From contig JALHNT010000026.1 of NCBI GenBank assembly GCA_022843385.1, positions 1 through 64,000 on the forward strand: a stretch of 64,000 nt of DNA. The letters run 5' to 3'. The notes beneath the pieces were generated by a model that had not been told where the DNA came from, made no database searches, and saw only the letters and a list, made by a program, of their open reading frames with translations. Origin of the DNA: Anaerolineae bacterium. Lineage in GTDB: Bacteria; Chloroflexota; Anaerolineae; Aggregatilineales; Phototrophicaceae. Positions 54,415 through 62,777 of this stretch are shown piece after piece (positions within the stretch are counted from its first letter, which is position 1; each line of letters opens with the position of its first letter). Made by a program: the position numbers and the translations under genes.

Positions 54415-54442
54415 TTGCCTTAAATCCAAATACCCCTAAGAT
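54415..54442 (+). promoter_or_regulatory. Possible promoter of the kinase-STAND-WD40 gene
   Basis: -35 TTGCCT (54415-54420), 16-base spacer, -10 TAAGAT (54437-54442), in a locally AT-rich stretch. Each box matches the consensus at four of six bases. The ribosome site GGAAG lies seven bases before the ATG. Confidence 0.45.
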
Positions 54443-54475
54443 AAATCTAGTGAAAATATCTTCGGAAGAAAATCC

Positions 54476-57400
54476 ATGAGTGAAAACCTTACTGGAAGTG
54501 TGCTGCGTGGTTATGAGTTCCACACCGAACTGGGGCAAGGTGGTTTTGGGGCAGTGTATCGGGCGCATCAAGCGCTGCTGAAACGCGATGTGGCGATTAA
54601 GGTCATCCTGCCGGAGTATGCCAATACCCCGGCCTTCATCCGCCGCTTTGAGGTGGAAGCCGAGTTAATTGCCCGCCTGGAGCATCCCAACATCGTCCCA
54701 CTGTATGACTTCTGGCGTGAGCCGAACGGCGCTTTCCTAGTGATGCGTCTGGTGAGTGGCGGGAGTTTGCGTAGTGTCCTGGAGCGACAAAAGCTGGAAA
54801 TCAACCAGATTGCTACGCTCCTGGAACAAATCGCTGCCGCTTTACACGTAGCTCACCGTGAAAATGTCGTTCACCGCGACATCAAGCCCGATAACATTCT
54901 GCTGGATAACGACCTGAATGGCTACCTGAGCGATTTTGGGATCGCCACCATTCTGGGCATCGATGAATTCGCGGATGACGGCCTGATCTCAGGCTCGGTA
55001 CATTATATTCCGCCAGAACAGTTTATGGGTCGCGGCCCTTCGGCACAGGGGGACATTTATGCCCTCGGCCTCACCTTCTATGAATTGCTGACGGGGGAGC
55101 ATCCCTTCCGCCGTGAAACCGTGAGCGAAGTCATCCAGAGCCATCTGCATACGCCTGTCCCCAATCTGAACGATCTGAAACCCGAATACAGCCATCTGGA
55201 TTACGTGATCCAACGCGCAACCGCCAAAGACCCCGAGTCGCGCTATGAAACCGCGATTGAGTTTGCCAGAGCCTTCCGCGAGGCGATGAGCGATATGGGC
55301 ATGGGTACCATTCGCTTTGATGATTTTGTCTTCGCCCCGGTGGATCTGCCCAATCCGTATCGAGGGTTACAGGCTTTTGGCGAATCGGACAGCGATAAGT
55401 TCTACGGGCGCAGCGCCCTGGTCGAGCGCTTTCTGGAACGACTGGCGGAAAATGTCCCGCATCAGCGTTTTCTGGCGGTGATCGGCGCGAGTGGCAGCGG
55501 TAAATCCAGTGCGGTCAAAGCCGGCTTGATCCCGGCCCTCCGCACCGGTCGCTTGCCCAATTCGGAAAACTGGTTCATCGCCGAAACTGTGCCAGGGGCG
55601 AATCCCTTCGTCAGCCTGGAAGAGGCGCTGTTGAAAGTGGCCGTCCATCCTTTAGAAGGACTTCAGCAAAAACTCCAGGGAGAGAATGGCTTGCACCAGG
55701 TGGTGAAGCGTCTGCTCCCGGACGATACCAGTGAGTTGCTCCTCATCGTTGACCAGTTTGAAGAACTCTTCACCCTGGTGGAAGACGAGGCAGTTCGCCA
55801 TCGCTATATGGATAACCTGATTGCCAGCTTCAGCCACCCACAAAGTCGGGTGCGCCTCATCATCACGCTGCGGGCCGATTTTTATGATAAGCCACTGCAA
55901 TATCGCCAGTTTGGGCAGGTCTTGCGTCAGCGCATGGAAACCGTCCTGCCGCTCGCGCCAGAGGAATTGCAGGAAGCGATCATCATGCCAGCGACGAATC
56001 TGGGCGTCAGCTATGAACAGGGACTGGTCGATACGATCATTGCCGATGTTGGTGCCCAACCGGGGACGCTGCCCCTTCTGCAATATGCCCTGACCGAATT
56101 GTTTGAACGGCGCGAAGGCTTTATGCTCAATCTGGCGGCCTATCAAGGCATTGGCGGAGTCACCGGAGCATTGGCGCGTCGCGCTGATGAAGTCTATGAA
56201 GCGCTGGGTTCCGCCGAAGCACAGGACGCGGCGCGGCAGCTCTTCCTGCGCCTGGTGAGCGTGGGCGACTCGCAGGACACCACGCGCCGGCGCATTCGCC
56301 GTTCTGAACTGGCGGATACGGCCGTCATGGAAGCGGTGATTAACCGCTTTGGTAAATCGCGTCTGCTGACATTTGACCGTGATGCCCAGACGCGCGAAGC
56401 CACCCTGGAAGTCGCGCATGAGGCCATCATCCGCAACTGGCAGCGCTTGCGCCTATGGATCGAAGAAAGCCGTAGCCTGCTGCAAATCCAGAACCGGCTC
56501 ACCAGCAATGCCCAGGAATGGGAGGCGACGAAGAAAAACGCCAGCTATCTGGCGACTGGTTTGCGCCTGGCCCAGTATGAAGGGCTGCTCGATAGCAAAG
56601 TGACCCTGAGCAACCTGGAAGCTGAGTATCTGAAGGAAAGCATCGCCCAGCGCGAAGAAAAACGCCGCGCCGAAGAAGCACGTAAAGAACACGAGCTGCA
56701 ATTGCAGCGCCAGGCCGCCAATCGGCTGCGTTATCTGGTAGCGGTGATGCTGGTCTTTTTGGTGGTGGCGATTGGCCTGACGGTCTTCGCCTTCAATCAA
56801 CGGGCGAATGCGGAGACACAGGCGCAGATTGCTGAACGCCAGGCCGACGAATCGCGCAGTCTGGCGCTGGCCGCCAACGCTGAGGAATGGGCCGACCGCG
56901 ATCAGGGGCTGGCGTTGGCGCTGGCGGTTGAGGCCAACAGCATTGCCGACCCGCCCATTTTCGCCCGGACGGTATTGGATGAACTGGCGTATCAGCCGGG
57001 TGTCGCTTATATCTGGGACAGTCATCGTGACCGGGTCATCAGCGTCGCTTTCAGCCCGGATGGTCGCATTGCCGCCACCGGCTCGGGCGATACCAGCGCC
57101 CGCCTCTGGGATGTAGAGACCGGCGCCGAACGCTTCCACCTCACCGGTCACAGCGATGCGGTATGGATTGTAGCCTTCTCGCCCGATGGCAGCCTGTTAG
57201 CCACCGGCTCTGCCGATGCCACGATCAAATTGTGGAGTGTGGAGACCGGACGACTGCTCCGCACGCTGGAAAGACACACCAATCAGGTGCGCGATTTGCG
57301 CTTCAGTCCCGATGGCCGCCTGCTGCTTTCCGGCGCATTCGATAGCACTGCTAAATTATGGTCGGTGACAACCGGCGAGTTGATCCGCACCTTTGAAGGC

Positions 57401-59044
57401 CATACCGAGAATATCTTCCGCGTCGATATTCGTCCCGATGCCCAGCAGATCGTGACCGCCTCCTTCGATGATACGGCGATCATCTGGGACCTTAACACCG
57501 GTGCCATTCTCCATCGTCTTGCGGAGCATCGCAATGATTTGCGGGTGGTTGCCTACAGCCCGGACGGACAAACGATTGCCACCGGTTCGGCCGACAGCAC
57601 AGCAATTCTGTGGGATGCGAATAGCGGTGCGCTGGTGCATCGCCTGAATGGTCATACCGATTGGGTGATGAACCTGGCTTTCAGCCCGAATGGGGAAACG
57701 CTCGTCACCGGTTCGGCCGATACCACCGCCCGCTTGTGGAATGCTTTGACCGGCGAACTCATCCACAATTTTGTCGGACATGCCGACCGAATCGAAACGC
57801 TGGCCTTCAGTCCTGCCGGCGATATGGTGCTAACCGGCTGTTGGGATAGCACCAGCAATCTGTGGTCGGTGGGCAGCGGTCGCTTGATTCATCGCTTTGC
57901 CGGGCAGCAGGATACCATCAAGAGCGTCGCCTTCAGCCCGACCGGCGATTACATTCTCACCGGCTCGCTGGATAGCACCGCCCGCCTGTGGGATGTGACC
58001 AGCCCGGAAATGATTAAGGACTTCATCGGGCATACCGGCGCGGTTCTGAGTGTACGCTTCAGCCCGGACGGCGGGACGCTGCTCACTGGGTCAGTCGATG
58101 GTTCAGGGCGGCTGTGGTCGATTGCCAGTGACGAAACAACAGCGATATTGGATGAGCCGTTCTCCTGGCTGCGCAGCGCCAATTACAACGCCGACGGCAC
58201 GCGGATTGTCGGTGGTGGCGATGATATGGTAGGCTACGTCTGGGATCGGCAAACAGGCGGACTCATCCGGCAGCTTGAAGGACACACCGGCTGGATCATG
58301 AGCGCCAGCTACAGCCCGGATTCGCGTTTCATCCTCACCGCTTCGCTGGACAGAACTGCGCGTCTCTGGGACGCCGAGACGGGAGCCTTCATTCGGGCGC
58401 TGGAAGGGCATACCGGCGGTCTCCTCAGCGCAGCCTTCAGCCCGGATGGCAGCCGCATCATCACCGGCGCTGAAGACGACAGCGTGATCCTTTGGGATAG
58501 CACTACCGGTGCGATCATTCAACAGCTTCCGGCACATGATGATGATGTTTTCGCCGTGATGTTCAGCCCGGATGGACGCTACTTCGCCACTGCTTCGGGC
58601 GATGCCACTGCCAAAATCTGGGATGCGACCAGCTTGGAACTGGTCTTCAGCCTGACCGGGCATACCGGCGATGTGCGCGCGGTTGCCTTCAGCCCGGATG
58701 GACGGTGGATACTCACCGGCTCGGCGGATACCAGCGCCCGCCTCTGGGATGCCACCAATGGTCAGCACCGACATAGCTACACCGGCCACTCGTCGGAAGT
58801 GGTGGGGGTCGCCTTCAGCCCGGATAGCACTCAGGTGGCAACAGCCTCCTGGGATCGCACGATCCGCCTGTGGTCAACCAATTTGCCCGACGACCTGGTG
58901 GCCTGGACCTTCGCCAACTGGACGGTGGAAGAGTTAAGCTGCGAACAGCGCGCCTTGTATGGCCTGGAACCGTTGTGTGATGCGGCCGGCGTATATCCCA
59001 CCCGGACACCTTACCCGATGAATAATGCGGCCAATACGCGTTAA
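54476..59044 (+). CDS. Ser/Thr protein kinase - STAND NTPase - WD40 protein (1522 residues)
   Basis: Domains in order. Kinase, about 12-270: LGQGGFGAVYRA glycine loop, Lys42 in AIKVILPE, VHRDIKPDN (HRD near 133), SDFGIAT (DFG near 153). STAND-type NTPase, about 293-690: NPYRGLQAFGESDSDKFYGRS start and P-loop GASGSGKSS near 340. A hydrophobic helix near 752-775 (LRYLVAVMLVFLVVAIGLTVFAF) could anchor the protein in the membrane. From about 842 there are fifteen WD40 repeats of 42 residues, most with GH...VAFSPDG...D...RLWD signatures: two seven-bladed propellers plus one. Ser/Thr phosphorylation triggered by a ligand bound to the propellers is a plausible mode. Its last 20 bases overlap the ABC exporter start. 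Confidence 0.93.
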   Translation: MSENLTGSVLRGYEFHTELGQGGFGAVYRAHQALLKRDVAIKVILPEYANTPAFIRRFEVEAELIARLEHPNIVPLYDFWREPNGAFLVMRLVSGGSLRSVLERQKLEINQIATLLEQIAAALHVAHRENVVHRDIKPDNILLDNDLNGYLSDFGIATILGIDEFADDGLISGSVHYIPPEQFMGRGPSAQGDIYALGLTFYELLTGEHPFRRETVSEVIQSHLHTPVPNLNDLKPEYSHLDYVIQRATAKDPESRYETAIEFARAFREAMSDMGMGTIRFDDFVFAPVDLPNPYRGLQAFGESDSDKFYGRSALVERFLERLAENVPHQRFLAVIGASGSGKSSAVKAGLIPALRTGRLPNSENWFIAETVPGANPFVSLEEALLKVAVHPLEGLQQKLQGENGLHQVVKRLLPDDTSELLLIVDQFEELFTLVEDEAVRHRYMDNLIASFSHPQSRVRLIITLRADFYDKPLQYRQFGQVLRQRMETVLPLAPEELQEAIIMPATNLGVSYEQGLVDTIIADVGAQPGTLPLLQYALTELFERREGFMLNLAAYQGIGGVTGALARRADEVYEALGSAEAQDAARQLFLRLVSVGDSQDTTRRRIRRSELADTAVMEAVINRFGKSRLLTFDRDAQTREATLEVAHEAIIRNWQRLRLWIEESRSLLQIQNRLTSNAQEWEATKKNASYLATGLRLAQYEGLLDSKVTLSNLEAEYLKESIAQREEKRRAEEARKEHELQLQRQAANRLRYLVAVMLVFLVVAIGLTVFAFNQRANAETQAQIAERQADESRSLALAANAEEWADRDQGLALALAVEANSIADPPIFARTVLDELAYQPGVAYIWDSHRDRVISVAFSPDGRIAATGSGDTSARLWDVETGAERFHLTGHSDAVWIVAFSPDGSLLATGSADATIKLWSVETGRLLRTLERHTNQVRDLRFSPDGRLLLSGAFDSTAKLWSVTTGELIRTFEGHTENIFRVDIRPDAQQIVTASFDDTAIIWDLNTGAILHRLAEHRNDLRVVAYSPDGQTIATGSADSTAILWDANSGALVHRLNGHTDWVMNLAFSPNGETLVTGSADTTARLWNALTGELIHNFVGHADRIETLAFSPAGDMVLTGCWDSTSNLWSVGSGRLIHRFAGQQDTIKSVAFSPTGDYILTGSLDSTARLWDVTSPEMIKDFIGHTGAVLSVRFSPDGGTLLTGSVDGSGRLWSIASDETTAILDEPFSWLRSANYNADGTRIVGGGDDMVGYVWDRQTGGLIRQLEGHTGWIMSASYSPDSRFILTASLDRTARLWDAETGAFIRALEGHTGGLLSAAFSPDGSRIITGAEDDSVILWDSTTGAIIQQLPAHDDDVFAVMFSPDGRYFATASGDATAKIWDATSLELVFSLTGHTGDVRAVAFSPDGRWILTGSADTSARLWDATNGQHRHSYTGHSSEVVGVAFSPDSTQVATASWDRTIRLWSTNLPDDLVAWTFANWTVEELSCEQRALYGLEPLCDAAGVYPTRTPYPMNNAANTR

Positions 59045-60824
59045 GCTGGGGAAGGTCTTTGCCGATGTAAGCTGGGCGCTGAAGAAAGCCTGGGCGATCA
59101 GCCCGGCGTTGAGCGCATACTTCTTTATCGCCTCGTTCATGCGTGGGATTTTGCCAGTCTTTCAGGTGATTGCCACCCGCTTCCTGATCGATGAAGTGGT
59201 GCAGGTCATCGGAAAACCCGGTGCTTCGCTTTCAGGGGCGGTGGGCTGGCTGGCGGCCCTGTTTGCCCTGGCGCTGCTCGATCTATGCGCCATGCTGATC
59301 GGCACTCGGTATCTGCTGAAGCGGCTGGAAGACGAGTTGAATACCCATATCGCGGCGGAAGTGATGCGCCATGCCAACCGGCTGCCGCTGCATCTCTTCG
59401 AGGACCTAAGCTTTCAGGATAGCCTGGAACGCGCCCAGCAGAACATCGCTCTCAACTACACCATCTTTCTGCGTTCGCTGGTCGAAGCCAGCACCGGAAT
59501 GATCGAACTCGTCTTGCTGTTCGCGGTGCTGCTGTTCATCGAGCCGATGATGATCTGGATCGCGCTGGTCGCGCTGCCACCCTACAGCATCATCATGGCG
59601 ATGGTCTCGCGCCGTCGCTATCAGAATGAGTTTCAACGTGCACCGGAACGCCGCTGGACGCGCTATTTCACCGAAATCACCCTCAATCGTGATTATGCTA
59701 CTGAGATGCGCTTTCTGGGGATCGGCGACCTCCTGGTGGAACGCTTTCGCCGGATGATGCAGAGCTTTGCCGACGAGAACGCCCACATCGAGTATCGCGC
59801 CTTGCTGGCTGGTTTGGTGTTTGCGCTGATCAGCCTGAGCCTGTTCTTTCTGCTGTTCTATCGGGTTTTGGAACGGGTAACGCTTGGACTATTGAGCTTG
59901 GGCGATGTGGCGATTCTGGGTGGTGCGATTGCCCGCGTCAGCAGCACAGCCGAAGTGGTGGTGGCCCGGCTGGGGCTGGCGCTGGAGCGTTCACTGCATG
60001 TGGCAAACCTGCGCACCTATCTGGCGATTGCCCCCGAAGATCAAGCTGAGCAGACGGACATCGTTATCGACGGTCAACTGGAATTTCGCAATGTTTCCTT
60101 CACCTATCCCGGAACCGAGAAAGCGGTGCTGAAGGATGTTTCCTTCACCCTGAAGCCGGGCGAAACCTTAGCCATTGTGGGCGAAAATGGCGCGGGTAAA
60201 TCGACTCTCATCAAGTTGATCGCGCGGATTTATGAACCCAGCAGTGGCTCGATCTGGCTGGGAGCGCACAATCTCACGGATATTGCGCCGGCGACGATCT
60301 ATCGCCATGTCGCCTTTGTGTTACAGAACTTCGGGCGCTACGAAGCTACGGCGGCCGATAACATCGCCTATGGGCAGGCCGAGGATTATCTGCACGATCG
60401 GGAAGCGGTGGAAGCGCTCGCCAAAAAGCTCGACATTCACGCGATGATCGCCGCCATGCCCCAGGGGTATGACACGTTTCTGGGGCGGCGCTTTGGCAAA
60501 TACGACCCATCCGGTGGGCAGTGGCAGCAGATTGCGATTGCCCGCAGCTTCGCCCGTGATGCCCGGTTGCTCATCCTGGATGAACCGACTGCCAGCCTGG
60601 ATGCACGCACCGAAGCCCAGGTCTTCGCCGGTTTCATCCGCTTATCGCAGGGACGCAGCACCCTGCTCATCTCACACCGCTTTACCACCGTCAGCCTGGC
60701 AGACCGGATTCTGGTGCTGGATGATGGGCGGATCGTGGAGCAGGGAAGTCATGACGAGCTGCTCAAGAACGGCCAGGGCTTTTACGCCCAGCTCTACCGC
60801 CTGCATCTGGATAAGCACCTTTAA
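59025..60824 (+). CDS. ABC exporter (fused permease-ATPase)
   Basis: Half-size ABC exporter of 599 residues. The membrane domain (about 1-330) has five to six helices beginning at AWAISPALSAYFFIASFMRGI; the ATPase domain (about 345-599) has Walker A GENGAGKSTL, signature YDPSGGQWQQIAIARSF and Walker B LLILDEPTASLD. It would form a homodimer and export a lipid, peptide or small molecule. The start ATG at 59025 lies inside the end of the kinase-WD40 gene, 20 bases before its stop, so the two are translationally coupled and may act together. Confidence 0.93.
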   Translation: MRPIRVKLGKVFADVSWALKKAWAISPALSAYFFIASFMRGILPVFQVIATRFLIDEVVQVIGKPGASLSGAVGWLAALFALALLDLCAMLIGTRYLLKRLEDELNTHIAAEVMRHANRLPLHLFEDLSFQDSLERAQQNIALNYTIFLRSLVEASTGMIELVLLFAVLLFIEPMMIWIALVALPPYSIIMAMVSRRRYQNEFQRAPERRWTRYFTEITLNRDYATEMRFLGIGDLLVERFRRMMQSFADENAHIEYRALLAGLVFALISLSLFFLLFYRVLERVTLGLLSLGDVAILGGAIARVSSTAEVVVARLGLALERSLHVANLRTYLAIAPEDQAEQTDIVIDGQLEFRNVSFTYPGTEKAVLKDVSFTLKPGETLAIVGENGAGKSTLIKLIARIYEPSSGSIWLGAHNLTDIAPATIYRHVAFVLQNFGRYEATAADNIAYGQAEDYLHDREAVEALAKKLDIHAMIAAMPQGYDTFLGRRFGKYDPSGGQWQQIAIARSFARDARLLILDEPTASLDARTEAQVFAGFIRLSQGRSTLLISHRFTTVSLADRILVLDDGRIVEQGSHDELLKNGQGFYAQLYRLHLDKHL

Positions 60825-60849
60825 GGGGAAAACGCCAACAAATAGAACA

Positions 60850-61236
60850 ACCGACCACAGAGAGCAAGCAGAGGTCTTTCACTTTGAACTTAGTATCTAT
60901 CCGTAAACCTCACCCCCGCCTCGCTTTGCTCGACTCCCCCTCTCCAATGGATTGGAGAGGGGGTCGGGGGGTGAGGTAAGCGAAAAAAGTTTACGGATAG
61001 CTTCTTAGCACTTTCAACTTTCAACGCTCCGCTGTTATTTCACACGATTCGTCAGATTCGCATCAGTCTATATTTCAATTCGTGAATCTTGTGCCACTGT
61101 TTTCCCTCAAGTATTGCAAGTGTTGCAACTGCAAGAATCCCATTTTATGCAACTCCGGTTTTGTGTCGTCGTCGTCGGACAGACACAACGACAAAGACAG
61201 AAAAACTAACACAGAAGACGCAGAGAACACAGAGAG
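60850..61236. repeat. Mosaic word-repeat block B, inverted relative of block A
   Basis: 61041-61236 matches the reverse complement of 34178-34390, with an exact 35-base stretch at 61159-61193. Shared words: TTCGTCAGATTCGCAT, ATTGCAAGTGTTGCAACTGC, GACAGACACAACGAC and CAGAGAACACAGAG. The words GGTCTTTCACTTTGAACTTA at 60874-60893 and TTAGCACTTTCAAC after the hairpin also match block A, which suggests that the hairpin element was inserted into this block. Confidence 0.78.
60897..61000. mobile_element. MITE-like inverted-repeat element
   Basis: Perfect 12-base terminal inverted repeats CTATCCGTAAAC (60897-60908) and GTTTACGGATAG (60989-61000). Inside are long complementary arms CCCCCTCTCCAATGG / TTGGAGAGGGGG with CTCACCCCC and GGGGGTGAG further out, so the whole 104 bases can fold. 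It has no coding capacity. A target duplication is not clear, though CTTAG-like bases occur on both sides. Confidence 0.6.
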
Positions 61237-61745
61237 CAAGCTGAGGAAATCTGCGCAAAATTCTGCAAATACTGCAAATGCAAATGCTCCTTTTTGCAGG
61301 CTGTGCATCATGGTCGGCGGTCATCCCATTTCGGTGGCAGCCACTTCACGAGAGATATTGACCGGTGCGGGTTGGTGGCAGCAGGTGAACAGTGATGAAA
61401 AGTCACAAAAGTCGTCAAAGTCAGGACTGGAAGTTGTGACATTTGGCTTTCAGCCATTAGGTTTTGGTCTATTGAATATCGACTGATAACTGGCAATTGA
61501 ATTCATTTGTTAAGTTGCAAGGGAAAAACTAAGTTTCCCATAATTTTCATTTTAGAACAAATAATCTACCCTGTCAAGTCCCCGGAAAGTGGGGGTTCGT
61601 TTCGAACAGACACGCTGCCTTCATCCCTAACTCACTGCTCCCACACGCGCTGCGATAGGAAAAGGGAAGCCGAATATCACCGAGGCGTGTTTGTCAGTTG
61701 CGAAGGGCTAGCGAGGAAAAATGAATGTCACTGTAAAGTGGCCGT

Positions 61746-62777
61746 TCATTTTCGGCGCTGCAAGGCCGGCTCGATCACGGTCATCAAGGCTGTGACTTGC
61801 TCATCCCAGTCACGGCGCTTTTGTCGGGAGAGGTCAATCATGTCGGCGCGGTAGGCCTCGTGCGCTGCCTGCATCGTCGCGATCCCCGCCAGCAGCGACT
61901 CCACACTATTCTCGACAAACACCGCCCCTTGAGGGAAGTATTGCCGCAGCATCGACCAGTCTGATGTGATGACAGGACGCCCCAGCCACATCGCCTCACA
62001 CGCCCCCTGCTGCAAGGTGTGATCGCGGGTGGTGAGCGTCAGAACCGCATCAGCCGATTTCAACAATTGATAATAGTCGGCGTCGGGCAAATGCCCGGTG
62101 AAGGTGACATTGGCCGAGGCCGTGGACTGATAGGCGGCCAGCTCGGCATTACGTCCATAATCGCTGGTGACGTAAAAGCGCACCTCCGGCAGCTGGCACG
62201 CCGCCGCAAAGAAGATGTCACGCGGTTCATCGCTGGCCCCCACATTGACCCAAATCACGCGAAAAGCGCCTTCCAGCGGTTTGGTTTCCACCGTGTCGGC
62301 AAAGGGCAGCGGCGGGTCTTCCATGACGATGGCGGATGCCCCCCATGCTTTCACGATGTTTGCCAGATAGGTGTTGGTCAGGATATTGGTCAGGGCGCGC
62401 TGTGCCACGAAACGCCGCACCCCCCAGAGAAACGGATAATCCACCAGCAAATGACGCTGGGTGTGGGTATCAATGATGAAGCGGAGCGGGATGATAAAAC
62501 TGCATAGCCAGACGACCAGCGCCGCAGGGATCGGCGGGTCCTGAATGAAGACCAGGCGGGGGCGATGACGCAACAAGACCCAGACGGTCATGAGGGCCTG
62601 TACCGGATATTTGAGAGCTGCTGCCACCGCCCCACGACGCCGGGTGAAGTAGACATATTGCAGGCGCATCCCCAGGATCGCGGCGAAGAACTGGCTGCGG
62701 TGTGAGCCTTGTGGATGCGACCACACCAGAAACATGCTGCGGATTTTCGCGTCTTCCAGGGGTTTTTGCGGGCTCAT
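61746..62777 (-). CDS. Glycosyltransferase (GT4-like)
   Basis: 343 residues with a GT-B layout. The N-terminal half has a membrane-associated hydrophobic stretch (IPAALVVWLCSFIIPLRFIIDTH) like those of UDP-sugar transferases of polysaccharide synthesis. The C-terminal half has FRVIWVNVGASDEPRD, VTFTGHLPDADYYQLLKSADAVLTLTTRD and GACEAMWLGRPVITSDWS, the donor-binding region. It overlaps the other glycosyltransferase by four bases (ATGA) and is probably transcribed with it. The polymer made is unknown. Confidence 0.85.
   Translation of the reverse strand: MSPQKPLEDAKIRSMFLVWSHPQGSHRSQFFAAILGMRLQYVYFTRRRGAVAAALKYPVQALMTVWVLLRHRPRLVFIQDPPIPAALVVWLCSFIIPLRFIIDTHTQRHLLVDYPFLWGVRRFVAQRALTNILTNTYLANIVKAWGASAIVMEDPPLPFADTVETKPLEGAFRVIWVNVGASDEPRDIFFAAACQLPEVRFYVTSDYGRNAELAAYQSTASANVTFTGHLPDADYYQLLKSADAVLTLTTRDHTLQQGACEAMWLGRPVITSDWSMLRQYFPQGAVFVENSVESLLAGIATMQAAHEAYRADMIDLSRQKRRDWDEQVTALMTVIEPALQRRK

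Larger units (their letters stand above)
60825..61745. other. 921-base non-coding gap with repeats
   Basis: No convincing gene. It holds the mosaic word-repeat block B (60850-61236, interrupted), the hairpin element at 60897-61000 and a further set of short words near 61250-61490 (for example CAAATACTGCAAATGCAAAT and AAAGTCACAAAAGTCGTCAAA). After 61500 there is nothing I can name. Confidence 0.7.
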
